Positions 1 through 11,863 of a DNA stretch of 51,621 nt are shown piece by piece; the stretch's first letter is position 1; the number at the start of each line of letters is the position of its first letter. Origin of the DNA: Pleurotus djamor (Eukaryota > Basidiomycota > Agaricomycetes > Agaricales > Pleurotaceae). Location of the stretch: positions 1-51,621 of the forward strand of contig JAPEVF010000313.1 of assembly GCA_029747585.1 (NCBI GenBank), in the 5' to 3' direction. The notes beneath the pieces are model-generated. The model was not told the DNA's origin, made no database searches, and worked only from the letters and a program-made list of their open reading frames with translations. The position numbers were made by a program, and so were the translations under genes.

Positions 1-832
1 TGTTGAATTTATGGACTTCCAAAACGCTCTGGATTACCAACTAATCAAGAGAGAGACATGGCTGATGTGCGAAAANTGTATGGACCACCAGAAGAAGCTG
101 GAGAAGTGGTAAGTCGTGTACTCTCCTTTTATGTGGTTGTGGATCAAGCTCATTAATGAACCCACTTCCTTGATCCTACATAGGTCTACTGTGTCCGGGC
201 GGTTATGGTATGTCGCCGTCTTTTGAAGATGACTGGCATGGAAGATCCTGACACCAGCTGCTCTTTCCAGGGACGTTCTCAATAACTTGATTTCCGTGGA
301 TTTCCTTCAGCAGCCTTCGGAAGACGAATTCCGTCGTTTCGTGAGTTCGACGCTGCCCCACTCCAATATGATGCCACCGCCTTCGTCGGTCCAGGGAGAT
401 TACCCAATATCTTTTGATCAACAAACTCCCTCGTTTGAAGCGGACCCCATGACATTCCCTTCATCACTCCACCAATTGTTTCCCTTTGATTGGAACGGTA
501 CTCAGTTACCTTCTCAGGGATTCCATGACGAGGTCAGGGCTCCACTTCCTTTATTCTCTGCGATTACGCGCTCAACGGTACACCACATACCTCGCAGTCT
601 ACTCCCATGGAATTTGAGACACCGTCGTTGTCAGGGATTCCGGGCGTTTCAGACTACTCTAGTCTTGCCATGGATCTTTGGATGAATTCCACATCAGGTC
701 CCAGGTATGTCTGTTGCGCCTTGCGAAACGAAACGAAGCCTGGATATTGATTCCGATCNGCTGTTTGTTTTTAGCTTGGACGATTGGGGTCAATATCTTG
801 CTGGCCTTCTCGATGGTTCGCAATCCAACTGA
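1..832 (+). CDS. 3' end of a probable fungal transcription factor (partial)
   Basis: Exons 2-108, 184-207, 271-532, 598-704 and 775-832 join in one frame and end at TGA 830-832. The 5' part lies outside the window. About 183 residues are visible: a charged start with a C-x-x-C pair, then a Ser/Pro/Phe-rich low-complexity stretch, ending in an acidic W-x-x-Y-L segment (LDDWGQYLAGLLDG). Such a tail is common at the C-terminus of agaricomycete Zn2Cys6 regulators, but the DNA-binding domain is not visible, so the family is inferred. The donor at 533 (GTCAGG) is weak, but the reading frame supports it. One codon in exon 1 contains an N (position 76). The gene converges on the APC/C activator, 171 bp away. 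Confidence 0.5.
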
Positions 833-1003
833 TACGATATCTCGCCATGTCATTGTTCATTGTCTAAGTCTAATACATATTCACCATGGGTATACACAAA
901 CGTCGTCATATGCATATGAATAGTATAGTCTATATAGTATAGTACAGGTATAGTAATGCCCACTTCAATAACACCCATATTCATACAGTCATACTGTAAC
1001 GGC

Positions 1004-2677
1004 TTATCGTATAATACACTTATCGAAAATACTCTCTCTCTTCTCGACGTCCCTTCTAACTTCCCAAACCTTCCACATCTTCAACGCCTCCTGGAATGCG
1101 CAAGCCGTAAAAATCTTGGTCCCGTCGGGGCTCAAGCAGCTGTGTGCCACGACCCCCGGGTGAGCACACGGTATGGTAAGCAACCGCTTCCACCCGGGGT
1201 ATGCATGGACCAGTATGGAATTCGTGCATGCAGACTTTCGAACGATCATTTCAGACCTCCAAGCTTCTCTGACTTCGCTTGGACTCGGCTCGATGCCACC
1301 GCGTGGCGCGATGAGGGATTTAGGAGGCTCAAATGAAGACCCTTGGGTGCTAAGGAGCTCGCGACAGTGGGGTGACCAGTGTAATGAGAGAATGGAGGTG
1401 TTGAGGGCGAGTGTTGAGACGGGTGTCGGTGGGGAAGAGAGGTTCGTCGCGTTGAACACCCTGATTTTGCCTTCCGGGAATGTACTACCCGTCGCGAGTA
1501 GATTTGTATCCCATGGACACCATGCGAGAGCCTAAACGATGGGATTCTGTTAGGGGAACGAGAAGTTTGAAAGAATTACACACCTTGACGGGCCCACGAT
1601 GGCGAATCTTTGAGCTCCTCTTCCCTACATCCGACCACAAATCCTTACTCGCCCTTGCATCCCAGATGTGCACCACTCCAGATTTATCGCCGCAGGCGAG
1701 AAATTTCCCGTCTGGATTCCAGGTGACGCCCGCCACCGTGGATTTGTGTCCATCAATACTTCGGACTTTGTCTTTGTCGCGTATGTCATACAGGTCGATG
1801 GTCCCGCCAGCGCGACCAACGGTGAGAAGAGGACCATTCCACGACAGTCCAGTTACACGAGCCGACTCGGCGTGCTCCCATTCTTCTACCATCATGTTCA
1901 TCTTCGAGCACTCTTTCCACGCTTCCCACACTTGCAGCTCGCCTCCCGTCGTGCCAATAGCCAGTAAATTCTCCCTATCCTTCCCAGCCCACTGGAGCGA
2001 TAATACACTGTTCGCAGGATTCGATATTCGATGCGGCGTGGCGAGACGTCGGACGATCTTGGTATCCAGATTCTGATAGTAAACGCCGTCGTTGCAGGTG
2101 ACCGCTATACAGTTGTGGTGTGACCATGATATTGGATTGGCGAAGGTGTCTACGGGTATCCCCGGTGTGTCGAGAGCCATGATAGATTGTTTGTGTGTTG
2201 CTAAATTCGATGTAACGGATGTCGGTCGTAGTACCGGATGTTGCGCGTATAGTTGTGAGGCGGAATTGTGCATAACCATGTTAATCTGGTTTGTAATGTT
2301 TAATTTATAGTTGGATGAAGAAGCTTGCGCATCCGCAAAAGTGAGAACACGGTCATCTGCGAGGTCAAAGGACTTTGCAATTCGATTTGTCCGTGGCGTG
2401 GTATTAAGTGGAAGTGAGGACCTTGGACGTCTGGATATGAAGCGATCCGCCTTTTGATTCATTCACGGGTCAGATAAAGCCCAACCAACTACGTAGAGGA
2501 ACATACCACCGTGGTCGGCCCTTGTTCCTTTGCGTCATTGTGGTCAAATTTGAGCTCACGAGCAAAGTCGACTGAGGCCAGAGACACTCTGCGCCGTTTA
2601 GCAGAGACCTTGTTCGTCACCGACACCGGTGAAGCAACGCGTTTAGCTGGTCGTGGAGGCGATTCGAAGCAGTCCAT
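1004..2677 (-). CDS. APC/C activator of the Cdc20/Cdh1 (fizzy) family, WD40 protein
   Basis: Exons 2507-2677, 1584-2450 and 1004-1531 give 521 residues, the normal family size. The N-terminus is basic and disordered. A C-box-like DRFISRR (residues 59-65, family consensus DR[F/Y]IPxR, here Ser for Pro) follows the first intron, then an RSSL D-box-like site, seven WD40 repeats with the family signature ALAWCPW, and a C-terminal Ile-Arg tail that docks on APC/C. The protein would recruit substrates to the anaphase-promoting complex for ubiquitination. Both introns are phase 0. The sequence is too divergent for me to say whether it is Cdc20, Cdh1 or a meiotic activator. A paralogue lies at 14985-16637. 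Confidence 0.9.
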
Positions 2678-4308
2678 GTCAGCCAGATGATGGAGGTAAG
2701 GAAGAAGAGGCGGGCGAGCGCTTGACGCTGACGGCAGTGACGCTGGCACAAACATGCACACACGTGATCGCGAGGTGGGCACACCCCGCCAATTTGCCGC
2801 CAACGGCGTTGACTGCCCTGTTCTACCGACTGTTTTGGCTCGTAAAGTAAGTATGGGGGCTCCTGGACACTCTGACACGTCGATGTCTTTTGTATGGGCC
2901 TCCAAGAATCACAAGAATCGGTTCATTACCTATCGATTGATACCTATCACCTCTGAGATCTTGCCCTGGTCAACCGACAACATATCCCCATGATATCTCT
3001 TGAGTTCATGTAACCAATTTCTCCCAGAGAGCCTCTCTCATCTGTCTTTCTGAGTCGTCTGCGCCGTTTCTATCCCATCATCTCGATGTACTCAGTCTAC
3101 CGACAAAGACTTGGACGGCTTGATGCAGCAAGTCCGTGTCTACGAAGATGGCACGTCTTACTGTATTTGTTTTCGTTTTGTTTGCTTCGCTCAATATCAT
3201 GCGATGCGTTGTATCAAATCTACGAGACTAATCTGCCTGCCATTTGTGCTGCTCGATCGCTGTGGGCAACAACTCGCTCAGCCACGCCAACATGGGCATG
3301 GGCCGACACCCCTGCGCGTGCGCCGCTCAAATCGAACGCTCGTGCTCTGTCTGGACAACCGGTGACTGACATGGAAACTCCTCGATGTCTCAAGTTTCGT
3401 CATCACGGGTAGTGATGGCGGCGCGAACTAAAAAGAATTGCTCCTGCAATGATCTATCACTCGATGCTGTTGATCGTATTTGCGGACTGTGTGGGTCACC
3501 GAGTTGAGTTGCTCACTGGAAATCAATCATTGAATGAGACGTTGAGTGCGTTCGGTTACTTATGTTGTTCCTTGTCCCATGGTCTCTCGGTTGGGACATT
3601 GATGCGGGTCGGCGCCGCAGTACTTGATGGTGGTTATTTAAAACATAGATGCCGGTCGGGTCAAATGCCTCAACAGGCTCAAATCAGCGTCCTGGTTATA
3701 GAGTCGCGACTGTTAAGCCGGCGAGTCCAAGGGCCTCGCACGGACATAATCGTATCATCAAACCGTCGCCTCGCCCGTCCAACCGTTATGTCGTGTGGAG
3801 CGTCCTCATCAATCACAATTATCCTCCGAGTATAGTCAATAAACGCACGAGATTACATTTTAGCGGGTAAACATGGCCCTAAGCTTCAGACAAGTACGCG
3901 GCGAATGACTACTCGGAATTACTTCGCATCGCATGCGTGCCGTGAGTCGATGTCAAGATATGATGGAGTCAGCCTGCGACAATACCACAGGCGACAAACG
4001 ACCAGTGCAATCATTCCGCACTAGTGTCGGCTTAAGGAATCTGTGTTGAGACAAGCTTCTTCCACACTTCCGTCGCCAAGGCTGTAGTCCGAAAACCAAA
4101 GCTTGAGTACTTCGTGCGTAGCGAGCCTAGATCAAGTTGCACCATTACAGAGGTTATTGAGTGTCATTGATGATAGTAATTTCCGAGTGACCGTCGACCA
4201 GAAGCCACAGAGGTGAACGCCAAGGCGGGTCAAGATGTATCTGGCCAGTCTTGCAAAGTTTAGATAAACGGGTTGATAAGGGACGAATGCCTACGGAATT
4301 TATGAGAA

Positions 4309-4712
4309 TAGAGTATATCTGCAGCTCGTCGCGAACTAGTTCGCGCCGCGGCAGAGATGCCAAGGTTGGCGTTGGGTTTTTTGGTTTCGATCTTGGCTGT
4401 GGCCGTTCCTATCCCCTCTTCAATCTCCTGACATCCCCTATCCAAGCCGTAGGTGGGGCGATGATACCAGGCCCGCTACATATTGCCAATAATTCTTGTG
4501 TATTTCTACGGTGGTTTTCCGTAGCCACCGTTCTCGAGCATGGAGGTGGGGGGAAATGCTGAAAAGGCTTGAAAAGGCCCCAGTCCTACAGGCGCCCGGT
4601 CACATGACATCCTTGGCTTTCCAAGCCTTGCGTCGACTTTTCAAAACTGGACCCTTGTTGGCGACACTTCTCTGTCGCGAACTAGTTCGCGACGAGCTGC
4701 AGATATACTCTA
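4309..4712. mobile_element. MITE with 35 bp terminal inverted repeats and TA target duplication
   Basis: Positions 4309-4345 and 4676-4712 are perfect 37-base inverted copies. If the outer TA on each side is read as the target-site duplication, the element is 4311-4710 (400 bp) with 35 bp terminal inverted repeats starting GAGTATATCTGCAGC. The inner end of each repeat is itself a 16-base palindrome, CGCGAACTAGTTCGCG. There is no internal coding capacity. A TA duplication suggests mobilisation by a Tc1/mariner-type transposase, which is inference. The right edge abuts the stop codon of a weak minus-strand frame (4714-4896), so the insertion may lie at the 3' end of a decayed gene. Confidence 0.85.
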
Positions 4713-5361
4713 ATTAGAGTTGTCTGTCTGTCAACGATGAAACAGTTCCTCCTCTCCTCTTCGTGAACGGCATGTATAATCCTGGTGCCTCAAGGGCAGC
4801 TATCGGAATTGATTTGTCTGATAGGACCTCAAAAGATGCCTCGTCCATAGGCGCTGCATATTCAAGGTTAGCCTGGGCCACCATCGATTCATTCATCGTC
4901 TCCTGAGAATGTTGGGCTCTCAGTCAAAGACGGCCCTCTCGATCGACGCCAAGGTGCGCTTGCATCGGAATATCCTGATACGAACGAACTGCAAGCAAAA
5001 AATAGGTGAAACGCGAAAAGACGTCCTCCTATATCCACCCCTAGCAGAAAGTCAGCTGCCACCCGACATCGGGTGAAGCAACCGTTCTGTTTCCCATTCC
5101 CATGGATGATCTTCCGGAATCCCAAGCGAATTACGCGCGAACACTCTTCTGCGAGATGTCCGATCTACAGATGATGTTCGAATTGAGGCATTCGTTCCGG
5201 GGTCGCTGGGTCTGCGGGTGAACCTGCTACGTTGTCACGCTCCGCGTGACTGCCCCTTTGGAACCCCGGTCACTTGACTAGCCCCTAGCCCCTAACCGGG
5301 ATTCATCGGATGGTTTGACGTTCACCTTATGTACAAAGTCTCATTGTTCACTTTAGCCGCG

Positions 5362-5670
5362 CCTCATGTCATACATGAGGCACTCAGTATATATAGTAGT
5401 TATTCTTGTTCATTGCTCCTTAGTTCGAATATAAACGTTTCTTCCCTTTTCCTTGCGGGATTCATCCTTCGCTCCTCCTTCGTCCTCACGAATCCCGAAT
5501 CCCGGACACGAGAGTGCCTGTGGACACAACGCTGCTCCTCAGTCGTTGCTGTCGCAAGTCCGTCTCTTCGTTCCTGAACGCCGTTCGTCGTTCATTCGGG
5601 TTCATCCTCTCCTCTTTCACGACCAACGCCGTTCGAATCCCGCTCCCCCTGTCTCTCGGGATTGGGTTCT
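5362..5670 (+). promoter_or_regulatory. TATA box and pyrimidine-rich stretch; orphan promoter or solo LTR
   Basis: A dyad CCTCATGT-CAT-ACATGAGG at 5362-5380 is followed by a TATATATAG box near 5390 and 250 bases rich in C and T. This is the layout of a strong fungal core promoter or of an LTR. No downstream gene is recognisable and no second LTR copy is visible, so I cannot decide between the two. Confidence 0.25.
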
Positions 5671-8126
5671 AACATACGTAGGTTGCTGCGTTCATGGTTT
5701 CGGAGGAGCTGGAGAACGTTGTTCAGACGTTCTGATTGTGGCTCACTCATTCCGGCAGGGTCTTCTCCTCTCGCAAGGGTCCATGAAAAGATAGCCATAT
5801 GGCTCCGTGAATTGCAAAGTGTTTCATGTTTTTTCCCGTTCGCAGGAAAAAGGCCACCACGCCTGTTCTTGGGTGGCATGTATACTAGTGCCACCATATC
5901 ATCTCGGAAGGTATTTCGCGATGTCGTGTTGTGATTTCTTCCATTCACCCATGGCCCTTTGGAAAACGTTGGGCCTTGGTGTTGTGCGGTTGGGAAGACC
6001 CCATTTGCCTCTTGATTTTGGGTATTTCGGACATGTTCGGCGAGAAATAGCGAAAATCCGTGAGACTTCCGGTTGAAATGGGGAATTTTGGCTCATTTCC
6101 ATTTATGGTACTCGGTCCAAGGCAGATTTTTGCCCAATGTCTGACTTTCCCCTATCCTTTAGACTTTAACTAGGGGCTTCCTGCCGTCTTGACTCTTGAT
6201 GAAAATTTGAGTCTCATAAACTAGGCTCGATTCCAGCTGTTCCGAGATTTTTGGGAGAAAAGAAAATAATGGATGATATACTTACTATCTGAGTATTGAT
6301 ATTTCCCCCTCCTCTTTGCCTGCGCAAACGAATAGATACCAACTACGACCGGGATTGAGTCAAACGGAGCACAGACTCCCTAGAAAATATATCAGCAGTG
6401 AGGCCGTAGATCACTATAGGACCCGAGCTCAAGACTATATACCCTACTACCCACCAAATTCCGCTTTGAAATGAGAAAGAGCACCAACCACTCGCACGTT
6501 GTACTACCCAAGCAAATTGCGTGACGGGGTAGCTAAGGGAGACGAGGTCAACTGCCACACGAGGAGCACATAGGGGGACAGACTAAAGGCAAACTACACA
6601 GATGACCTGGGGGTACGGCCGTCAATTGGTCAAAACACTTCAAGCCTAAACGAGGTCTGACCTTGATTGACAAGTTCAGGGCGGAGTAGATAGATACCAG
6701 GGCTACATCAGATATACCCGAAAGAAACCTGGCCGAGTGAGTATCGAAATATCGCTCAGTCAAAGGTAAGCAACGAGGGCAAAGGTTAAGGGGCAGTGTA
6801 AAGGAGGGGTACAGGGGGGAGCCCGCGCCCCATTTATGATGTCAGTTACCCACTGATTTCTTTTTGAATCTCGTTCAGCCTCGTCCAGAGTCTCAGAGTC
6901 TCTAAATATTGACTCTATACGTACTGTGGAGGGCCCAGTCACTCCCGGGTTTCAATGAGCAATCCACTCTCTGATACACAGGAACCACTCATGTACCGCC
7001 AGCAAAAACCAGGTGTTACTTCGGCTATGCAGGTAGGTGAACTTTTGCATCGGTAGCCCTTGGTATCCAATGTATACGAACCCTGCTAGCTCTAAATCCA
7101 GAGCCCCAATACCCTTCTTTACCCGGCATTCTTGCACCCAGCACACGTAAAGGACACCGGTGCCTCGTTCCCCCTGCTGTCTAGCAGCAGTTCCTTGAAC
7201 TCCTGTGTAGGCATGGTAGCATACCGGGCATGTACGATGACCTGTACGGTGACTTTCATCTCTCATTATACATTGAATATTCATACCTTTTCCTCACTGG
7301 ACGGCAACATCTTCCTGTGTGAGTGCGACTCTTCGGCGTGAAAGTTGGATCTTTTGATCCTCATTTTCTGTATTCAATTACCACGGATGTCTCAAACTCT
7401 CATACGTTCGTACTGGCTCCTTCTGTATTTACCTATCTGGAGAACATTGGTAGCGGGTGAGGGTTGGGAAAGGTATATGATATCATCTTCGTGCTTAGAC
7501 ATTACGCATCCACGGCGCCAGCACCCCTGCTTATACGTTCTTGCCTGTCGTTCATCGCTTTCTCAAAGGACAGGAGCCGGACCCAGCAACAGAAACGCAT
7601 CAACTCAGCTGGGGGTATCAGAAACTATACGTTGCGGATACCAAGAATGAAGTGAGCGACTGGCTTGACTTTGTCGGCTTGCCGTGGTCTCGATGTGGCA
7701 GTTTTTGTTTTTCGTGTCTACGTTTCTTTCAGGTAGGCTCTGCGACTTTAGCCAAAGGCCCGATCCGCAAAATAAGATATTACTCGTGCATGTCATCTAG
7801 TGTCCGAATTGGTCTATTCACCCCCTGTCTCTCCTTAACTTCACGGACTCTTCTCTCTCCGTCGCTTCCTTTTACTTAGTAGGCCTTCGACGAGTGACAA
7901 AAGATGTTTGTCTTTGATGAATGCACCTCATTACTGACCCTCTTCAAGCCGAAGCGAAGCGATGCTTGTTTCCGTAGACTTGAATTCCAGTCTATATGAC
8001 GAGAGGATCATGATGCATGACAGTCCGTTGGACAATTTTGCCGAAATCTTGCTCCCGAAAGTTCGGACAAAAAGCTAGATCTGACATCAAGTTTTTTTTT
8101 CCGGGGTCCTGACAAGGGTCGTTTCG

Positions 8127-8156
8127 TTGGTGGTGGTGATGATGATGATGATGATG
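8127..8156. repeat. Trinucleotide microsatellite
   Basis: A TGG run passes directly into a TGA run, giving about 10 trinucleotides upstream of the G-alpha gene. It is non-coding and probably polymorphic. Confidence 0.85.
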
Positions 8157-8705
8157 GGAAACGTCTGTCATATCAAGGTTCGTCGGTTGACCATACAGGG
8201 CAGACTTTGTAGGTCATTCATCACTACAGATGCGAACGGCAAGTAACCGAAATGGCATTATCGAGTGATGGTGATTGGTATCCGAAAACATCGCCAAAAG
8301 CTGCATTTGCTCGCGACCGCCCGGTTGAAGACGACGCTGTGCTATGCCGGGGAAGTGCGTTGATATCAAACTTCTCTCTGGCGTCCGACAAGCAAGGGAT
8401 TCCTCCCCGAATTACCTCGGCGACGGTGACGGCGTAGGAAGCGTTTTTGGTGTAGATTTGTATCGTGGATTGGGAATCAAATTGGACTAGTTCCTGAGAA
8501 AAAGCATGGGTTTTGGAGGCAGTACGGTTACGCGCGTGATCCCTGACTTTGGATACTCAAAGCGCTGATCCTTCTTTATGATGGACTTGAACACAAATTC
8601 CCTTCTCCTTCTCCCCTTCTCCCCTTCCCCGACGTACCCGTCCCTGGCCCTTCCCTCTTTTCCTCTTTCTTCTCTACCACCACCATAACTTACCCAAACA
8701 TCAGG

Positions 8706-11176
8706 ATGCCCAAGTCAACAGAAGAGGACCCACTGGCCCTTGCCATCGCGCCGCCCCCTAATGAATCTTCCGAGGAAAAGCATGCACGGGAGTTGCGAGA
8801 AGCAGAGGCTCAGAGGATAAGTGATGAAATTGATGAGCAGATTAGGAAGGAACGGGAGGCAAAGAAAAAGAAAAAGAGACCAGTCAAGGTGCTTCTGCTC
8901 GGTCAGAGCGAATCCGGTACGTCGTGCGCTATCTATCATCTGCGTTCTTCGTAATGAACAGTACGATCGTGCATAGGCAAGACTGCTACTCTGAAAAGTA
9001 AGTCGTTTCATGGCGTACACCGTGCAGGCGTTCTGAGTGTACCGTTCTCTAGACTTTCAGCTCACGTACTCGAAGCGAGAGTTCGCTGAAGAACGCGCCT
9101 CATGGAGGGCTATCATTCAGTTCAACCTCGTTCGAAATGTCAATGCCATACTTGACGTCTTATCCCAGGAGATGTCTGCATCTTCCTATCCCCTGCCAAC
9201 GCCGGCCGACAGCGATGACGAGGACTCGCTGGACGACCATAATCACATTGCAACCGTTCCAAAGTCCCCCGCCCAGAAAACAGGCCCCAAACTCAAGTTC
9301 GGTGAGAAGCATCGGACACTGAAGCTACGGCTCAGCCCCCTCCAGCGAATACAGAAGGACCTTGAGAAGCGGTTGGGTGCAGGCGCCACGGAACCCGACT
9401 CCACCGACGTGACTGTTGCGGCCCCCTTCGAACTTCCTTCAAATCGTAGGCGAGGAACACTCCAAGAATTCTCAATAAACTCAAATAACGGCTGGAAATC
9501 TGTTCTTGTTCGCACTGTTCGACCCGGTCGTCCGGAGGTCGACCACAAGAAGAAGGATCCGGAAGAGGACATAACAGAGGTCATCGCGGGGTGTCGAGAT
9601 GACATGAAAGCCCTCTGGGAAGACCCCCTCATCCGGGAACTACTAAACCGGCGCAAGTCCCGAGTAGAGGACTCGCCTGGCTTGTAAGTTTTCTACCGCT
9701 CAATCTCAATTACCGTCTTGTGTTGTCTTCCGGTCCCATTTCCCGGTCATATCAAACTGGGGGAATCACTAGTGGAAACAGCACAGTACTAACTCAGTTG
9801 CTGTATCACACAGCTTCCTCAATGATGTCGACCGTGTAGCTGTTCGTTCCTATCAACCTACCGACGACGATGTTGTTCGAGCGCGCCTACGAACGTTGGG
9901 GGTCCAGGAGTACAAATTTGTTTTCGATCACGGTGCGTTTTCCCGCAGTGCCATTTCGCATCATTACCTCATATTTCCTCCGCTTCCTCGTCGTGGCACG
10001 CCTCTACTTGACTACCATGCTCTTGCTCCATGGCTTCTCGATCATCACAATCAGGCAGGACTGTTGGTCAAACTTGGCACATGTTTGATGTCGGTGGAAC
10101 ACGTTCAAGCGTGAGTACTCAATAACCACCTTGTGTCTCGTATGATTCATTAACGCCATGCTATGATAAACAGCGAGCAGCATGGTACCCATACTTTGAT
10201 GATGGTGAGTATTTGCACTTCTATCAGCCAAAAGCATTTCCCTCCATCACTATCGCTATGGCACGACACTCATCTGTCTTTCTTCTGTGATCGTGATTAG
10301 TGGACGCCATTATCTTTCTCGCACCGATATCATGCTTTGATGAAAAGCTGGCCGAAGACCGACGCGTCAACCGTTTGGAAGACAGCTATCTTCTTTGGCG
10401 GTCCGTTTGTTCCACCAAACTCCTATCACGGACGCAAATCATCCTCTTCCTCAACAAATGCGACCTTCTGCAAGCCAAGCTTATGCGAGGTGTTCGGATA
10501 CGGGATCACGTCCCCAGTTTCGGGGATAGGCGCAATGACTTGCCTACGGCTACTAGATGTGCGTCCCCGTCTCTTTGTTATTTTGCTCGCTTTTGCTCCG
10601 CAAATTCTTACCTCCCGGGTATTTTCTCACCGTTTGATGGCCGTCTCTTTTTGATTGTTTCCACTTTATGACCACCACTCAATTTACTAACTCCTTGTTG
10701 CCATTTGGTGCTCTGCCCTGTGTTTGTACAGACTTCCAACAACACTTNAAGGAGATATCAAGACAGTTCTCACCTGTACCACGACCTTTCTANGTGCATT
10801 TAACATCCGTCATCGTAAGTTTCAATTTGGAATTGTTACGTGGCTTATCTCGTGTTCTGATTGCGGCATCAAATTGTCTAGGATATTAAATCGACAGCGG
10901 CGACACTGGGCGCAGGTTAGTTTGTCCGTTTTTGATTCCCTGTTTTCAGCTCCTTCGAACCTCGCCACATACCCATATGACCATTTGAACTTGGTGCCGA
11001 AATACGTCTACTGTTTGGCATTCCCGGCTCCTCCATTTCCTTTGTGATGCGGACGCCCATGCTTTTCTCGTNGATCTATCTTTGGATATGNAATTGACTG
11101 ACTTCGTCTTTTTTCTTTTCATCTAGTTGAAGAATCCATTCTACGAGACCACCTACGACGAGCCGATCTAATGTGA
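8706..11176 (+). CDS. Large atypical heterotrimeric G-protein alpha subunit
   Basis: Ten exons (8706-8916, 8977-8997, 9053-9683, 9814-9932, 10055-10110, 10174-10204, 10301-10558, 10732-10814, 10882-10915, 11127-11176) give 497 residues, against about 355 for classical G-alpha. The N-terminus is a charged helix without the myristoylation glycine. P-loop GQSESGKT is at 66-73, and an acidic, basic and Ser-rich insert fills roughly 105-280. Switch I keeps the catalytic Arg (Arg312 in R-L-R-T). Switch II reads DVGGT (339-343), so the catalytic Gln is Thr343. The guanine-specificity motif is NKCD at 408-411. GTP binding is expected, but intrinsic hydrolysis should be poor. Codon 10791-10793 reads TAN; the family expects Tyr there, although N could in principle make a stop. 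Confidence 0.92.
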
Positions 11177-11863
11177 GCATATTTCGACATGATGCATCAT
11201 TCTTCATCGACACTCAGCAGTTGTTAATGGATGTTCCATCTCGCTCTCTTTCTCGTCCTTCATTTCCTTTTTCTATCTGCTGTTGTTCAATCATACTTTG
11301 CTTCATCACCGAACCATCGTGTATGACATCTTTCTCTCTCTCTGGCTACAATGTATCCCCATCCCAATATCCGTCTGTATCCAGCACGTAACTTATTGTC
11401 GCTTACCCACTTCTTTTCGCCGTCATCGTATTCCGTATCTCATCTCATCTGTTGTTCACCTTATATTATATCTCAAGCCCTCAATCTGTCCTCGCGTATA
11501 TATCATACATTTATGTGTTGTGTTTCTGTCCATGCTTGTGTTTCGATGTCGTTGTAAAAATCGGCTTGTTCATCATCATTATCTTGGTCACATTTTCCAC
11601 TTCGATGTGCATACATGTTCCTCGCATATATGACTGCCTCTGCCTTTTATTTATCGGTGATTTGCCCGCCCATTATTTATTCGCGCTGCTCTATATCCTG
11701 CATTGGATACCTGGGTCCTGCATAGATGTGTCCTACCATGTAAAATTACCATTACGCCCTCATACTACTCAAGAAACGATCCAGTCTGAGTGGGATGGAA
11801 ATGTTGCGCACTGCATCAATTACCCAGATAAAATATGTATGTACGTCTGCCGCAGAATGGGGT
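11177..11863. other. Convergent 3' intergenic region
   Basis: T- and C-rich sequence lies between the stop of the G-alpha gene and that of the Na+/H+ exchanger. It probably carries both 3' UTRs. The plus-strand frames here are composed of low-complexity hydrophobic and Ser residues and show no family signature. Confidence 0.5.

Larger units (their letters stand above)
2678..8705. other. 6 kb stretch without a confident gene
   Basis: Between the APC/C activator and the G-alpha gene I see only short open frames, none with a recognisable motif or a convincing exon chain. Contents I can support are the MITE at 4309-4712, a TATA-bearing pyrimidine-rich stretch around 5380-5660 that could be a promoter or a solo LTR, a (TGG)n(TGA)n microsatellite at 8127-8156, and a CT-rich tract at about 8600-8660 that probably belongs to the G-alpha promoter. 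Minus-strand frames at 4714-5125 and a plus-strand frame at 7530-7660 look weakly coding and may be gene relics. Confidence 0.5.

Noticed and set aside
3086..3412. Small Cys-rich secreted protein
   Set aside because: A hydrophobic start (MARLTVFVFVLFASL) and a Cys-rich frame lie nearby, but they are in different frames with a stop between them and no clean intron.
5620..5660. tRNA-like T-arm (GTTCGAATCCCGC)
   Set aside because: No A box, no anticodon arm and no acceptor pairing around it; chance match.
7344..7880. Plus-strand gene with a GVLPVVHRFLKG-type exon
   Set aside because: A short coding-like stretch (about 7530-7660) exists with possible splice sites, but upstream and downstream pieces do not join in phase and no family is recognisable.
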